64,000 bases of DNA from Neobacillus niacini (lineage in GTDB: Bacteria; Bacillota; Bacilli; Bacillales; Cytobacillaceae): NCBI RefSeq assembly GCF_019749295.1, contig NZ_JACWFG010000018.1:175890-239889 (forward strand). The letters run 5' to 3'. Position numbers and translations under genes: made by a program. The notes beneath the pieces were generated by a model. The model was given only the letters and a program-made list of their open reading frames with translations, searched no databases and was not told the origin of the DNA. Positions 25,536 to 34,956 of the stretch are shown here, piece by piece (position 1 is the stretch's first letter; each line of letters starts with the position of its first letter).

Positions 25536-26345
25536 GTGAAAAAGTTTTACCCTGTCTTCATGACAATGCTATTACTATTAGCTTTTCTCCCAACTGTTTC
25601 GGCTGAAAAGGCAAATGCAAAAAAAGAACCTGCAAACTACCAAGTTCCTCCTTCGGTTCGTAATATAACGAAGGAAAATACCTACCCCAATTCAACTCAG
25701 GATTTACCTACCCTGCAGCCTAGTGAGCTAACAAAGAAACTCATTGACTCTTCGAAGGTGAAAATTGAAAATCCAGATTTAATCCGCATGTTGAATGAAT
25801 CAAGTATTAATAGCACACCTTTTGCATTAGGATATCGTGCCATCGTGTACCTTGGACAGTGGCCATTAAATTATGAATCATCCGAAACGTCTCCTAACTG
25901 GGAGTATCAAAAGATTAATACAAACTTCTATGATAATCGCGGCGGTAAAGTACCATACCAGATTCATTATGTACAAGAGGCTCAAAAAATTATCCGCGGC
26001 GGATTAACCGCAAAAATACCAAATGCAGAAGATGTAAAAAAGATGATGCTGTTAAAGGCAATGGAAAAAACACATTTACCACTAGCCTTTGATACAATTA
26101 TCGGAGCAGGAACAAAGAACGACCATGTCTACAATATCCCTGTTAATCGATTAGGGTACTTATATGCATATGCACCTGCCGTCAATGAAAAGGGTAAAGT
26201 CACTTACGGTGAGGTTTATTTAATGCTAAAGGGAAATAAAAAGATTATCGTGATTAAAAATGTAACCTCACAAGGAATTGGAGCATGGATTCCAGTCCAG
26301 GATCATGTCTCGTTTGGATTTGCCGCGTCTGAAAGACCAAGATGA
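25536..26345 (+). CDS. yfkD: YfkD family secreted protein
   Basis: 269 aa with a GTG start and AAAGGAG upstream. A signal peptide occupies residues 1-22 (FMTMLLLLAFLPTVSAE). The remainder has no membrane segment and ends GFAASERPR. Conserved FALGYRAIVYLGQWPLNYES and YAPAVNEKGKVTYGEVYLMLKG fit YfkD. In B. subtilis yfkD follows yfkE and is a sporulation (forespore) gene of unknown function, probably facing the intermembrane space. Confidence 0.85.
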   Translation: MKKFYPVFMTMLLLLAFLPTVSAEKANAKKEPANYQVPPSVRNITKENTYPNSTQDLPTLQPSELTKKLIDSSKVKIENPDLIRMLNESSINSTPFALGYRAIVYLGQWPLNYESSETSPNWEYQKINTNFYDNRGGKVPYQIHYVQEAQKIIRGGLTAKIPNAEDVKKMMLLKAMEKTHLPLAFDTIIGAGTKNDHVYNIPVNRLGYLYAYAPAVNEKGKVTYGEVYLMLKGNKKIIVIKNVTSQGIGAWIPVQDHVSFGFAASERPR

Positions 26346-26353
26346 TTTGGGGA

Positions 26354-26388
26354 AAGAACTCCTACAAAGGTCGTAGGGGTTCTTTTTT
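26354..26388 (+). terminator. Terminator of yfkD
   Basis: AAGAACTCCTAC-aaaggtc-GTAGGGGTTCTT followed by six T. Confidence 0.88.
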
Positions 26389-26442
26389 GAAAAAGAACTT
26401 CAGACAGTGTAGGATATTGGAATAGAAGGGGGAGAATCAACT

Positions 26443-26640
26443 TTGGGCAATCCGACTCATGATAAAAATTCACAAGTAAGTTTCTTAAAACAACGTTTGA
26501 ACATGTTTCTAGATGTATTGGATGCTATCGATCCAGAGGACACGGATCTTGATGATATCGACAACTTAATAAAAATGATTGATGAGTTAGAAAACAAATG
26601 TAAAGAGTTCAATCATCGTGAAGCACCAGAGTCTGTTTAA
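26443..26640 (+). CDS. SE1561 family small protein (YfjT-like)
   Basis: 65 aa with a TTG start after GGGGGAG. SFLKQRLNMFLDVLDAIDPEDTDLDDIDNLIKMIDELENK is the usual acidic helical core of the SE1561/YfjT family, a soluble protein without known function. In B. subtilis yfjT lies near yfjS (pdaA), in agreement with the nearby pdaA here. The terminator overlaps the stop codon. Confidence 0.75.
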   Translation: MGNPTHDKNSQVSFLKQRLNMFLDVLDAIDPEDTDLDDIDNLIKMIDELENKCKEFNHREAPESV

Positions 26641-26660
26641 TCAGGCTCTTTTCTTTTTGG
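26626..26660 (+). terminator. Terminator overlapping the end of the SE1561-family gene
   Basis: AGAGTCTG-tttaat-CAGGCTCT with one G-U pair, then TTTTCTTTTT. Confidence 0.7.
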
Positions 26661-26769
26661 GAGAACCTTTATCTTTAAATCAGTTGTTTATAGGAGTATA
26701 ATAATAATCGTCAAATAGTTGTAATTTTTAAATAGATTATGAATCGGACAAGGGGAAGGGGTACTTTAG

Positions 26770-28314
26770 GTGAATATCGAGAAATTCCAGGAAAGTATGT
26801 ACAAGCTGGTAGTTGAAACTTCTACAAAGCTTCCAAAGGATGTCCGCCGCGCAGTGAAAGCGGCAAAGGAGAAAGAAAATGCGGGGACAAGTGCAGCAAT
26901 GAGCCTTGCAACCATTACCAATAATATTAAAATGGCAGATGATCAAGTTTCACCTATTTGCCAGGATACTGGATTACCAACCTTTAAAATTAAAACGCCT
27001 GTTGGCGTAAACCAATTAGAATTAAAAGATGCAATTAAAAATGCAATTGTAACCGCAACCAAAGAAGGAAAACTTCGCCCTAACTCAGTTGATTCTTTAA
27101 CGGGTGAAAACAGTGGCGACAATCTGGGTGCAGGATTACCGGTTATTAAATTTGATCAATGGGAAAAAGATTATATCGATGTTCGTTTGATTTTAAAAGG
27201 CGGCGGCTGTGAGAACAAGAATATTCAGTACAGTCTTCCTTGTGAGTTAGAGGGACTGGGACGAGCGGGACGTGACCTTGATGGTATTCGTAAATGTGTG
27301 ATGCATTCCGTTTATCAGGCTCAAGGACAAGGCTGCAGTGCTGGTTTTATCGGGGTAGGAATCGGCGGTGACCGTTCATCTGGCTACGACTTAGCAAAAG
27401 AACAATTATTCCGTTCTTTAGATGATGTGAATCCAAATGAAGATTTACGCGCCTTAGAAGAGTATGTTTTGGAAAATGCGAATAAACTTGGAATCGGTAC
27501 TATGGGATTCGGCGGAGAAGCCACTTTGTTAGGCTGTAAAGTTGGGGTTATGAATCGAATTCCAGCCAGCTTCTATGTATCTGTAGCGTATAACTGCTGG
27601 GCTTACCGCCGTATGGGCGTCAGCATAGAACCTTCTACTGGCGAGATTAACGAATGGATGTACCAAGATGGCGAATTCATTGATTTTGCCCAAACAGAAG
27701 CAGAAAAAGAAGCTGCAGCTGCAGTTTCCGAGAAGGTCATCACACTTCAAGCGCCAATTAGCGAAGAACAAATTCGGGAATTAAAAGTCGGCGATGTGGT
27801 TCAAATTAATGGGATGATGTATACCGGCCGTGACGCCATCCATAAATACCTGTCTGACCACGACTCACCAGTGGATTTAAATGGACAAGTAATTTACCAC
27901 TGTGGTCCGGTTATGTTGAAGGATAAAGAGGGGAATTGGAATGTGAAAGCAGCCGGCCCAACGACTAGTATCCGCGAGGAGCCTTACCAAGGCGAGATCA
28001 TGAAGAAGTTTGGTATCCGTGCGGTTATTGGAAAAGGCGGTATGGGTCCACGTACGTTGGCTGCTCTTAAAGAGCATGGCGGCGTTTACCTGAATGCCAT
28101 TGGCGGCGCTGCACAGTATTACGCAGATTGTATCAAGGGTGTTGAAGGTGTTGACCTGATGCAATTTGGTATCCCTGAAGCCATGTGGCACCTTCGTGTA
28201 GAAGGATTCACTGCTGTCGTAACAATGGATTCGCACGGAAACAGCCTGCATGCAGATGTAGACAAGTCTTCACTAGAAAAATTAGCGCAATTTAAGGATA
28301 GAGTGTTTAAATAG
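26770..28314 (+). CDS. Class I fumarate hydratase (4Fe-4S)
   Basis: 514 aa with a GTG start and AGGGGAAGGGG upstream. Class I fumarase features: VSPICQDTGLPTF (first cluster cysteine, C64), KGGGCENKN and LGCKVG (further Cys), and the C-terminal beta-domain motif GPTTSIREEPYQG with MGPRTLAALKEHGGVYLNAIGG. It hydrates fumarate to malate in the TCA cycle using an oxygen-sensitive 4Fe-4S cluster. The B. subtilis paradigm uses the class II enzyme, so a class I gene inserted among yfj genes is a lineage-specific feature. Confidence 0.93.
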   Translation: MNIEKFQESMYKLVVETSTKLPKDVRRAVKAAKEKENAGTSAAMSLATITNNIKMADDQVSPICQDTGLPTFKIKTPVGVNQLELKDAIKNAIVTATKEGKLRPNSVDSLTGENSGDNLGAGLPVIKFDQWEKDYIDVRLILKGGGCENKNIQYSLPCELEGLGRAGRDLDGIRKCVMHSVYQAQGQGCSAGFIGVGIGGDRSSGYDLAKEQLFRSLDDVNPNEDLRALEEYVLENANKLGIGTMGFGGEATLLGCKVGVMNRIPASFYVSVAYNCWAYRRMGVSIEPSTGEINEWMYQDGEFIDFAQTEAEKEAAAAVSEKVITLQAPISEEQIRELKVGDVVQINGMMYTGRDAIHKYLSDHDSPVDLNGQVIYHCGPVMLKDKEGNWNVKAAGPTTSIREEPYQGEIMKKFGIRAVIGKGGMGPRTLAALKEHGGVYLNAIGGAAQYYADCIKGVEGVDLMQFGIPEAMWHLRVEGFTAVVTMDSHGNSLHADVDKSSLEKLAQFKDRVFK

Positions 28315-28320
28315 GTTTTA

Positions 28321-28356
28321 GGGCAGACTCCATATTAGGGAGTCTGCTCTTTTTTG
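28321..28356 (+). terminator. Terminator of the fumarase gene
   Basis: GGCAGACTCC-atatta-GGGAGTCTGCTC then TTTTTT. Confidence 0.88.
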
Positions 28357-28384
28357 TTTGGGGTTGGGGGCTAGGGCTTGTTTT

Positions 28385-28507
28385 GTATAAACTGTATGGT
28401 TTTTTGTATAAACTGTACGGTTAATTGTATAAACTGTACGGTTTATTGTATAAGCTGTACACTTAATTGTATAAACTGTATGGTTTTTTGTAAGAACTGT
28501 ACAGTTA
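28385..28507. repeat. Six-copy 21-bp tandem repeat
   Basis: The unit GTATAAACTGTACGGTTWATT recurs with exact 21-bp period; the TATAA element starts at 28386, 28407, 28428, 28449, 28470 and (as TAAGA) 28491. The core TACGGTTWATTGTATAA is partly palindromic with TGTACA/TTTATACA. The minus strand stays open because 21 is a multiple of 3, giving TVYTINR-like heptads, but there is no RBS, so I do not call a gene. Confidence 0.9.
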
Positions 28508-28620
28508 TCTGGCAAATTTGGTTATAAGTTATAAAAGATTCAAAATGATTCTGTATTATAAGCAGGGAAATCATTATTTAAATAGAATAGTAACAACAAA
28601 CAATTAGAGGAGGATCTTGT

Positions 28621-29586
28621 TTGTTTGATAAAAATTTAAGCGTCCCAATCCCCCTACTTCAAGCAGAGGCTTTAGAGAGAAGAATAAGTCCTGACCATGA
28701 AAAAATACCAGAGGTTAAAACGAATATAAAAATTTTAAAGTCAGGTTATAATGGCGAAAAAGAATTAAATTACCAAGTGGGGCAAATTCCACAGCATAAA
28801 TACCACATATTCCACGATCTCCGACTCCCAATAGGTGAAGTATTTTTTCAAATTGACGTGATTCTTCTTTCACCCAATATTCTAATTAATCTTGATGCAA
28901 AGAACCATTCAGGCAAAATAACCATTGAAAAAAATCAGATGATCCAAGAAACCGTTGATACGAGAGAGATTTATGAGAATCCTGTTTCCCAGATTAATCG
29001 ACACAAAATATTATTGAGAAATTGGATGGAGGAAAATAATTTACCTAAGATTTTTATAGATAACTTAGTTGTCTTCACCAGATCTTCAAGTGAAATCATT
29101 GTTACTCCAGGGTACAAAGAAGCAGAAAATAAAGTTTGTAAATCACATGATTTACTAAGAAAGATTGAGGATTTAGAAAGGTACAACAAAAAGATCTATA
29201 TGAATGAACAGGATTTATTCAATGTAAGCGACCTTTTATTAAAAAAACACACGCCTAAGAGAATAGACATTTTAAAATCGTTCAATATACCTGTATCGGA
29301 TATTATTACTGGTGTTCAATGCCCAGCGTGTTTATTGGCGCCGATGAAATATTACAGACATAAATGGATGTGTCCTACATGTCACTGCGTTTCAAAAGAT
29401 GCCCATATAAGAGCAATTGACGATTATTGCTTAATTTATAAGCCGTGGTTTACTAATTCAGAAATACGAAAATTCCTCCACATTCCTTCCCAGAGAATCG
29501 CCTCTTATTTGTTATCTACAATTGATTTTACCCGTGTAGGATACAAAAGTGATACAGTCTACCACCAACCACCCCTTTTTCCTTAA
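28621..29586 (+). CDS. NERD (nuclease-related) domain protein with zinc ribbon
   Basis: 321 aa with a TTG start after GAGGAGGA. The N-terminal NERD domain (about 35-150) shows GYNGEKEL, FQIDVILLSPNILINLDAKN and GKITIEKN, the nuclease-fold core (E, D, D/E-x-K). A C-terminal Cys4 ribbon has C234/C237 (CPAC) and C251/C254 (CPTC). NERD proteins are predicted nucleases, but their role is not established. It is inserted between fumarase and pdaA, next to a tandem repeat array; no partner gene is seen. Confidence 0.8.
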   Translation: MFDKNLSVPIPLLQAEALERRISPDHEKIPEVKTNIKILKSGYNGEKELNYQVGQIPQHKYHIFHDLRLPIGEVFFQIDVILLSPNILINLDAKNHSGKITIEKNQMIQETVDTREIYENPVSQINRHKILLRNWMEENNLPKIFIDNLVVFTRSSSEIIVTPGYKEAENKVCKSHDLLRKIEDLERYNKKIYMNEQDLFNVSDLLLKKHTPKRIDILKSFNIPVSDIITGVQCPACLLAPMKYYRHKWMCPTCHCVSKDAHIRAIDDYCLIYKPWFTNSEIRKFLHIPSQRIASYLLSTIDFTRVGYKSDTVYHQPPLFP

Positions 29587-29649
29587 AATACTAATCATGT
29601 TTCCCAATGACAAACAAATACTAAAAAAAACAAAATAGGGGGAACATGG

Positions 29650-30456
29650 ATGAAGAAGTTAGTTTGCATCCTTAGTTTGATGCTGTTAATGGTACCTCAG
29701 GTTACATATGGTTACGTTCCCAATAAGCCCATCCATTGGGGGTTTAAAAAGGCTGTGGATGAACAGCCGCCCGATGCAGGAGCGGAGTATGAAAAGATAC
29801 TTGAAAAGTATGGTGCTTTTTATAAGGGAGACCCAAATTCAAAAATTCTATATCTAACCTTTGATAATGGGTATGAAGCTGGATATACTGGTCAAATATT
29901 GGATGTATTGAAAAAGGAAAAAGTTCCGGCAACTTTTTTTGTAACGGGACATTACCTATTATCGCAGCCTGAATTGACGAAGAGGATGGTAGATGAAGGT
30001 CATATCATTGGCAATCATTCTTGGCACCATCCTAATATGACAGAAATCAGTGATGAGCGGATTCGTGAGGAACTTCAAAAAGTGAAGGACAAAACAAAAG
30101 AGATTACAGGGCAAAAGAAAATGAAGTATTTACGTCCTCCAAGAGGCGTTTTTAGCGAGAGAACGATGCAGATTGCGAAGGAAGAAGGCTATACCCATGT
30201 TTTCTGGTCATTAGCTTTTGTCGACTGGAACACGAATGCTCAAAGAGGCTGGGAGTATTCTTACCTTAACATTATGAGACAAATCCACCCTGGAAGTGTA
30301 TTACTGTTACACACTGTTTCGAAGGATAACGCCGATGCACTTGAGAAAGTAATCAAGGATTTGAAAAAGAAAGGCTATAAATTCAAGAGCCTTGATGAAT
30401 TCAAGCCAGAAAAGAAAGGTTTATCAAAGATCATACCGAGCTTCTGGAGAAAATAA
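29650..30456 (+). CDS. pdaA: Delta-lactam-biosynthetic de-N-acetylase PdaA
   Basis: 268 aa with signal peptide (1-21). The polysaccharide-deacetylase (NodB) domain starts at about residue 65: LTFDNGYE has catalytic D72, with H123 and H127 in GNHSWHH and RPPRGVFSERT as motif 3. The DN in place of DD is normal for PdaA. It removes N-acetyl from muramic acid so that muramic delta-lactam can form in spore cortex, which is needed for germination. In B. subtilis it is yfjS; the neighbouring yfjO-like gene agrees. Confidence 0.94.
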   Translation: MKKLVCILSLMLLMVPQVTYGYVPNKPIHWGFKKAVDEQPPDAGAEYEKILEKYGAFYKGDPNSKILYLTFDNGYEAGYTGQILDVLKKEKVPATFFVTGHYLLSQPELTKRMVDEGHIIGNHSWHHPNMTEISDERIREELQKVKDKTKEITGQKKMKYLRPPRGVFSERTMQIAKEEGYTHVFWSLAFVDWNTNAQRGWEYSYLNIMRQIHPGSVLLLHTVSKDNADALEKVIKDLKKKGYKFKSLDEFKPEKKGLSKIIPSFWRK

Positions 30457-30463
30457 TGAGGTG

Positions 30464-30496
30464 AAAAGCTGGATTCGCGTAGAATTCGGCTTTTCT
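30464..30496 (+). terminator. Terminator of pdaA
   Basis: GAAAAGCTGGATTC-gcgta-GAATTCGGCTTTTC, with two G-U pairs in the stem. Confidence 0.65.
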
Positions 30497-30555
30497 CTGT
30501 TAATAATGCTATAATACGGAGAATCAAACACAGAAGTGAAATGTGGAGTGAATAA

Positions 30556-31953
30556 ATGAAAACTAATCAATCAATCAAAATACAAGAAAAACAGACCTTT
30601 CCATTAACCATCAAAAGGCTGGGCATTAATGGGGAAGGTGTTGGATATTTTAAAAAGCAGGTCGTTTTTGTGCCTGGTGCCCTTCCTGGTGAGGAGGTTG
30701 TGGTCGAGGCAACAAAGATTAACCCTAAATTTGCTGAAGCAAAAATTAAAAAAATTCGGATTAAATCGCCGCATCGGGTGCAGCCGCCTTGCCCTGTTTA
30801 TGAGCAATGCGGAGGCTGTCAGCTGCAGCACCTAGCATATAGCCAGCAATTAAAAGAGAAGCGGGATATCGTTATCCAATCGCTTGAACGACATACAAGA
30901 CTCCAAGTGGACAAACTCGATATTCGAGAAACCATTGGTATGGAAAATCCATGGGGCTACCGCAATAAGAGCAGTTTTCAACTAGCTGGAAGAGACGGTA
31001 GGGTATTAGCTGGTTTGTATGGTCTAAATTCACATCAACTCATTGATATCGAACATTGTGCTGTTCAGCATTCACAAACGAATGAGGCAGTGAATGCAGT
31101 TAAAAAGATTCTCGAAGAACTTAAAATTACCATTTATAATGAAAAAACACGAAAAGGCATCGTTCGCACGATTGTTACTCGAGTAGGTGTGCAAAGTGGC
31201 GAGCTTCAGGTTGTGCTTATAACCAATCAACAAGAATTACCAAAGAAAGAACAGATTGTACAGGAAATCCAAAAACGACTTCCAAATGTGAAATCCATCG
31301 TTCAGAATATTAATGAACAAAAAACATCGCTAATTTTTGGGGAAGAAACGTTACCGCTAGCGGGTGAGGAATATATCCAGGAAACGTTGGGTGACCTGCA
31401 ATTTGAATTATCTGCGAGGACATTCTTCCAGTTGAATCCTGTTCAAACCATTAAGCTTTATAATGAAGTGAAAAGTGCAGCATCACTGACAGGTAAAGAA
31501 AAAATTGTAGATGCCTATTGTGGGGTTGGAACCATTGGATTATGGCTTGCAGACCAGGCAGCAGAAGTTCGTGGGATGGACGTAATCCCAGAAGCAATCG
31601 ACGATGCAAAGAAAAATGCCAAGCGTCACGGGATGACGAATACGAAATATGTACCTGGAAAAGCTGAAGAGGTTCTTCCTAAATGGGTGAAAAAAGGCTG
31701 GAAGCCGGATGTGATCATCGTCGACCCGCCAAGAACAGGTCTGGACGGGCAATTAATCCAAACGATTCTACAAACAGCACCTGAAAAACTTATATACATC
31801 TCATGCAACCCGTCTACTTTGGCAAAAGATATCAATTTGTTAAGTGCAAAATATGAAGTGAAATATATTCAGCCTGTAGATATGTTTCCGCAGACTGCAC
31901 ATGTGGAGTGTTGTTCACTACTAGTTTTAAAAGACCAAGAAAAATATAATTGA
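30556..31953 (+). CDS. 23S rRNA (uracil-5-)-methyltransferase RumA family (YfjO/RlmCD-type)
   Basis: 465 aa. The N-terminal TRAM domain (about 10-70; [11 protein letters not shown]) is followed by an iron-sulfur cysteine set in [15 protein letters not shown]. The C-terminal SAM-binding domain has [22 protein letters not shown] and the catalytic-cysteine loop [12 protein letters not shown]. It makes m5U in 23S rRNA. B. subtilis has two paralogues (YefA/RlmCD and YfjO); context favours YfjO. ATG 30556 follows GTGGAGTG. Terminator downstream. Confidence 0.93.
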   Translation: MKTNQSIKIQEKQTFPLTIKRLGINGEGVGYFKKQVVFVPGALPGEEVVVEATKINPKFAEAKIKKIRIKSPHRVQPPCPVYEQCGGCQLQHLAYSQQLKEKRDIVIQSLERHTRLQVDKLDIRETIGMENPWGYRNKSSFQLAGRDGRVLAGLYGLNSHQLIDIEHCAVQHSQTNEAVNAVKKILEELKITIYNEKTRKGIVRTIVTRVGVQSGELQVVLITNQQELPKKEQIVQEIQKRLPNVKSIVQNINEQKTSLIFGEETLPLAGEEYIQETLGDLQFELSARTFFQLNPVQTIKLYNEVKSAASLTGKEKIVDAYCGVGTIGLWLADQAAEVRGMDVIPEAIDDAKKNAKRHGMTNTKYVPGKAEEVLPKWVKKGWKPDVIIVDPPRTGLDGQLIQTILQTAPEKLIYISCNPSTLAKDINLLSAKYEVKYIQPVDMFPQTAHVECCSLLVLKDQEKYN

Positions 31954-31970
31954 GATGTTCCGTGTGATTC

Positions 31971-31998
31971 AGCCTTCCTTTTTGGAAGGTTTTTTATT
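31971..31998 (+). terminator. Terminator of the rRNA methyltransferase gene; end of conserved backbone
   Basis: CCTTCC-ttttt-GGAAGG followed by TTTTTTATTTT. Confidence 0.8.
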
Positions 31999-31999
31999 T

Positions 32000-32335
32000 T
32001 GTGTTAAACAATTAGAATGTATATTAGTATAGATTTACGTGATGTGATTTCATGTCTTTCTTATTATGCTAACAAGAAAAATGGTTGATATCAAAGGTCA
32101 ACCACAAATCCAAGTAGGTAATGGATACAGCAGCTCCACAGATCATTACCTTCACACTTGATGAGTTGGAAGGGGATAATTACCAGAAGAGCTAAAAAGA
32201 TATATACGGGGCATTCTACCACAGATAGAAGACTGGTAGATGGAGTTATAGATGGTAAGTTGAGTGCAAAAAGGATCCAGCAATATACTAACGGGTTCCG
32301 TTTCCTAACACATCCATTAAAAATTTACCTTAAAA
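32000..32335. other. Degenerate sequence at the start of the accessory region
   Basis: No credible gene. A 78-codon frame begins at 32158 without an RBS and looks decayed. ACTAACGGGTTCCG (about 32287) resembles the dispersed hairpin repeat found elsewhere between 32 and 43 kb. Confidence 0.35.
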
Positions 32336-32376
32336 TGAGTGCCAATTTGCATATTAAATTGACACTCATTTTTTAT
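32336..32376 (+). terminator. Terminator-like hairpin without an upstream gene
   Basis: TGAGTGCCAATTT / AAATTGACACTCA with one mismatch, followed by seven T. It is probably left over from a lost gene. Confidence 0.65.
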
Positions 32377-32558
32377 TGGTGTATAGCCATTTGACCAGAA
32401 ATTACATAAAATTTGTATAGGAAAATGCACCCCAAATTGTAGGGGTACAATGGATGGTGTACCGCTACAATTTTACCACCAATTAAATATACAAATTGTC
32501 TTACAATAAATGCATAGAAGGCACATTATAATTGGATATATATGCTAAAATAAAATAA

Positions 32559-32606
32559 AGTTTGTGAAATAATGTACTCACGCTAACGACGCAGGTTAGT
32601 TTAAAG
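32559..32606. repeat. Dispersed hairpin repeat, copy A
   Basis: AGTTTGTGAAATAATGTACT then GCTAACGACGCAGGTTAGTTTAAA; CTAAC/GTTAG forms a short hairpin. Related copies lie at 36876, 36933, 39682, 40092, 42927 and 43043. Confidence 0.6.
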
Positions 32607-32621
32607 TGTTGTTTAATCTTT

Positions 32622-32649
32622 GTTCAACAATCTGGCCCAATTGTTGAAC
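32622..32649. repeat. Inverted repeat next to repeat copy A
   Basis: Perfect 10-bp stem GTTCAACAAT / ATTGTTGAAC around CTGGCCCA; no T run. It probably belongs to the same dispersed repeat. Confidence 0.5.
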
Positions 32650-32718
32650 TAGGATTGTAGTTAATTATGGTTTTACATATTGATACATGGAAGAATAAGA
32701 CTTTATCTATTATCTTTA

Positions 32719-33849
32719 CTAATCAACTGCCCCAGTTCGTTTTATTTCTATCGTTATATTTGGTTTGAACTTTAATCTGGAATACTTTTCTCTCAAATCT
32801 TCTTCATTAGTATTGGAATATTTTCGAATACTTTTTATTTTTCTTCCAATACCAATTGGATCAATTTCTAATTTCCTAAACACCTCAAGAATATCCCCTA
32901 ATTCTTTGTTTAGTTCTTCCTCAAGTATTTCCTCCAATTTTTTTATGGATTCCTTATTATTAAAAGTCACAGCAGGCTGTAATTCTATAGTTGAAACTGA
33001 AATATTGGCGTTTAGGTTTACCGCCTCTTCTTTAGAAAATTCAATTTTTCCACGGTACTTTATTGGGCGAATGGTAATATTAAATTTATCTCCTTTTATC
33101 TTTTCGACTAGTGTTACTCCCTTTTTTTCTAAAACCTCAACAGGAATGTTAAATGTTATATCTCCCAAAAAAGCATCTCTTTTAGTGAATAATTTTATGA
33201 ACAATGTTTTTTTCAAAGAGATAGAACCCACCATTTTATCATCCTTAAATAATGCAACACTATTGATATAGGGGGCTACACCCTTCTTATTCGCTATAAT
33301 AGGTAAGGTAGGATCGATACCAAATTCATATAGTGAGGAGAAAAAATCATGCAAGTTGGAGTCTATTAACATTTCCTTCCTTTCGTGTTTATCTAATAAT
33401 TGGTAAATATATGATCCCATGTCAGGGAATTCTTCATAGTTGTTATTATTAATCGTATCCTCAGCATTGTTTGTAATTGCCAAAAATATTAAAGACCCAA
33501 TGCTGGTGTCACGTTGCATGGTATCTAAAAAAGAAGCAATTCCTAACATTTCAGTCATATCTTTATCAAATAATATTGTCCTTAGTTGTCCAGAAGTAAT
33601 GTCGTGGCTTGTCCGTTGTTCTAACCTTTGTCTTATTTGTTTGCTTGTCGTTCCGACGGCAGAAATGGTTACACTTGTCTTTTCTTCTTTACGGTCGAAT
33701 TGCAACAAGCTAATTGTGCCTTTGTATGTATCCTCATCAAGTAAGTCATAACCAATAATTGTTGAAATCCCTTGCCTTTCTAATATTTTATCAGGGGGCA
33801 TACATGCAGTGCAGAGAAGGGAACTCAATAGAATAAACCATTTTTTCAT
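32719..33849 (-). CDS. GerC-type spore germinant receptor lipoprotein (Ger(x)C)
   Basis: 376 aa from ATG 33849, which follows GGAG by 8 nt; longer frames upstream overlap the GerB gene's end. A lipoprotein signal peptide with TAC-M (modified Cys about 16) and then PPDKILERQGISTIIGYD match GerC/GerKC proteins. Lipid-anchored subunit C of an inner-spore-membrane germinant receptor. It begins 13 nt after the GerB-type gene, the last gene of a three-gene receptor operon on the minus strand. Confidence 0.9.
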   Translation of the reverse strand: MKKWFILLSSLLCTACMPPDKILERQGISTIIGYDLLDEDTYKGTISLLQFDRKEEKTSVTISAVGTTSKQIRQRLEQRTSHDITSGQLRTILFDKDMTEMLGIASFLDTMQRDTSIGSLIFLAITNNAEDTINNNNYEEFPDMGSYIYQLLDKHERKEMLIDSNLHDFFSSLYEFGIDPTLPIIANKKGVAPYINSVALFKDDKMVGSISLKKTLFIKLFTKRDAFLGDITFNIPVEVLEKKGVTLVEKIKGDKFNITIRPIKYRGKIEFSKEEAVNLNANISVSTIELQPAVTFNNKESIKKLEEILEEELNKELGDILEVFRKLEIDPIGIGRKIKSIRKYSNTNEEDLREKYSRLKFKPNITIEIKRTGAVD

Positions 33850-33862
33850 TTTTTCAACTCCG

Positions 33863-34948
33863 TTAAGAACGTGAAAAGATTTTAGATTTAATGATTGAAA
33901 TGAAATATAAGAATATCGGATAGATAAACCATAGATAAAAGCCAACCTGACCAACTTGATCAAAAAAAAGGTCATTGTCGAATCTTTTTGTGATAAAAAG
34001 ACTGGTAATAAAAATGATGATAGAAATTACCCATATTCCGTGTTTTTGTTTTAAGTGAAATATTTGTTTAACTCCTTTTGAAGAAATAAATAGGTATATA
34101 CATAAATTCGGAAAAATGACTATTATCCATAATGAAACGGCTATAAATTCAAAACGCTCAATAAATGGAAAATGGACAGAACTTATCATACTGACAATAG
34201 GCCAGATATGCCTTTCTAATTCTTTTGGGCTGAAAAATAATATAGAAATAACAGTTGAAAATAAAATAAGGAGGGTGGTAAACCAAACTGCTAATTGACT
34301 GAAAAAAAGTATTTTATTTTTCTCCTTTAGAAAGGGAAAAATAAAATATAAAGTCTCAAAACCCAACATGGTATAACTACTTTTAAATACTCCTTTCATC
34401 AATTCTGAAGGGGAAGCAGACAGGATAGGTAAAATTCTAGCAAACTTTATGGAATCTAGTGGTTGATACATCACAAATACCAGCCATATAGTCATTATAA
34501 AGGATAAGAAGCATATCCCTGCAATTACTCTGAATCCACCTGATACTGCATAAATGGTTAGTAATAATAGTACTAAAGTGGCTCCCCATTCATAAAATCC
34601 TTCATAGCCCCATGTTAGGGATAATTCTATATAACCAATGATGATAGAGTAATTGGCTGCAATGAAGTAAATGACAATAAAGGTATTGATGATACTACCT
34701 AGAAAGCGACCAAACAAAATTTCGTGTATTTCATAAAGATTACAGTTTTCATATTTATTTAGTAAGCTAATCATAATCCAAGTGATAATACTAATGTATA
34801 GACCAGATAGTAAAATGGACATCCATGCATCTTGCCTAGCTTCAAGATAAATAATTCTAGAAACACCAAGGATGCCCATCCCAATTTGCGAAGTGTGTAT
34901 GATAAAGAAAGCAATATAGGCGTTTACAAAACTAATATTTGATTTCAT
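33863..34948 (-). CDS. GerB-type endospore germination permease
   Basis: 361 aa with about ten membrane helices, of the APC-superfamily germination permease type (GerAB/GerKB). SFVNAYIAFFIIHTSQIGMGILGVSR is the characteristic N-terminus. ATG 34948 is preferred, because the earlier in-frame TTG (34960) lies within the GAGGTGG ribosome binding site. It is thought to bind the germinant. It lies 8 nt after the GerA-type gene. Confidence 0.92.
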   Translation of the reverse strand: MKSNISFVNAYIAFFIIHTSQIGMGILGVSRIIYLEARQDAWMSILLSGLYISIITWIMISLLNKYENCNLYEIHEILFGRFLGSIINTFIVIYFIAANYSIIIGYIELSLTWGYEGFYEWGATLVLLLLTIYAVSGGFRVIAGICFLSFIMTIWLVFVMYQPLDSIKFARILPILSASPSELMKGVFKSSYTMLGFETLYFIFPFLKEKNKILFFSQLAVWFTTLLILFSTVISILFFSPKELERHIWPIVSMISSVHFPFIERFEFIAVSLWIIVIFPNLCIYLFISSKGVKQIFHLKQKHGIWVISIIIFITSLFITKRFDNDLFFDQVGQVGFYLWFIYPIFLYFISIIKSKIFSRS

Positions 34949-34956
34949 TATCCACC

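Noticed and set aside
28318-28515. 65-codon minus-strand frame rich in TVYTINR
   Set aside because: Made by the 21-bp repeat and the fumarase terminator; no start site.
32158-32394. 78-codon frame after the rRNA methyltransferase
   Set aside because: No RBS; the frame runs into the terminator-like hairpin at 32336-32376, so it is chance or debris.
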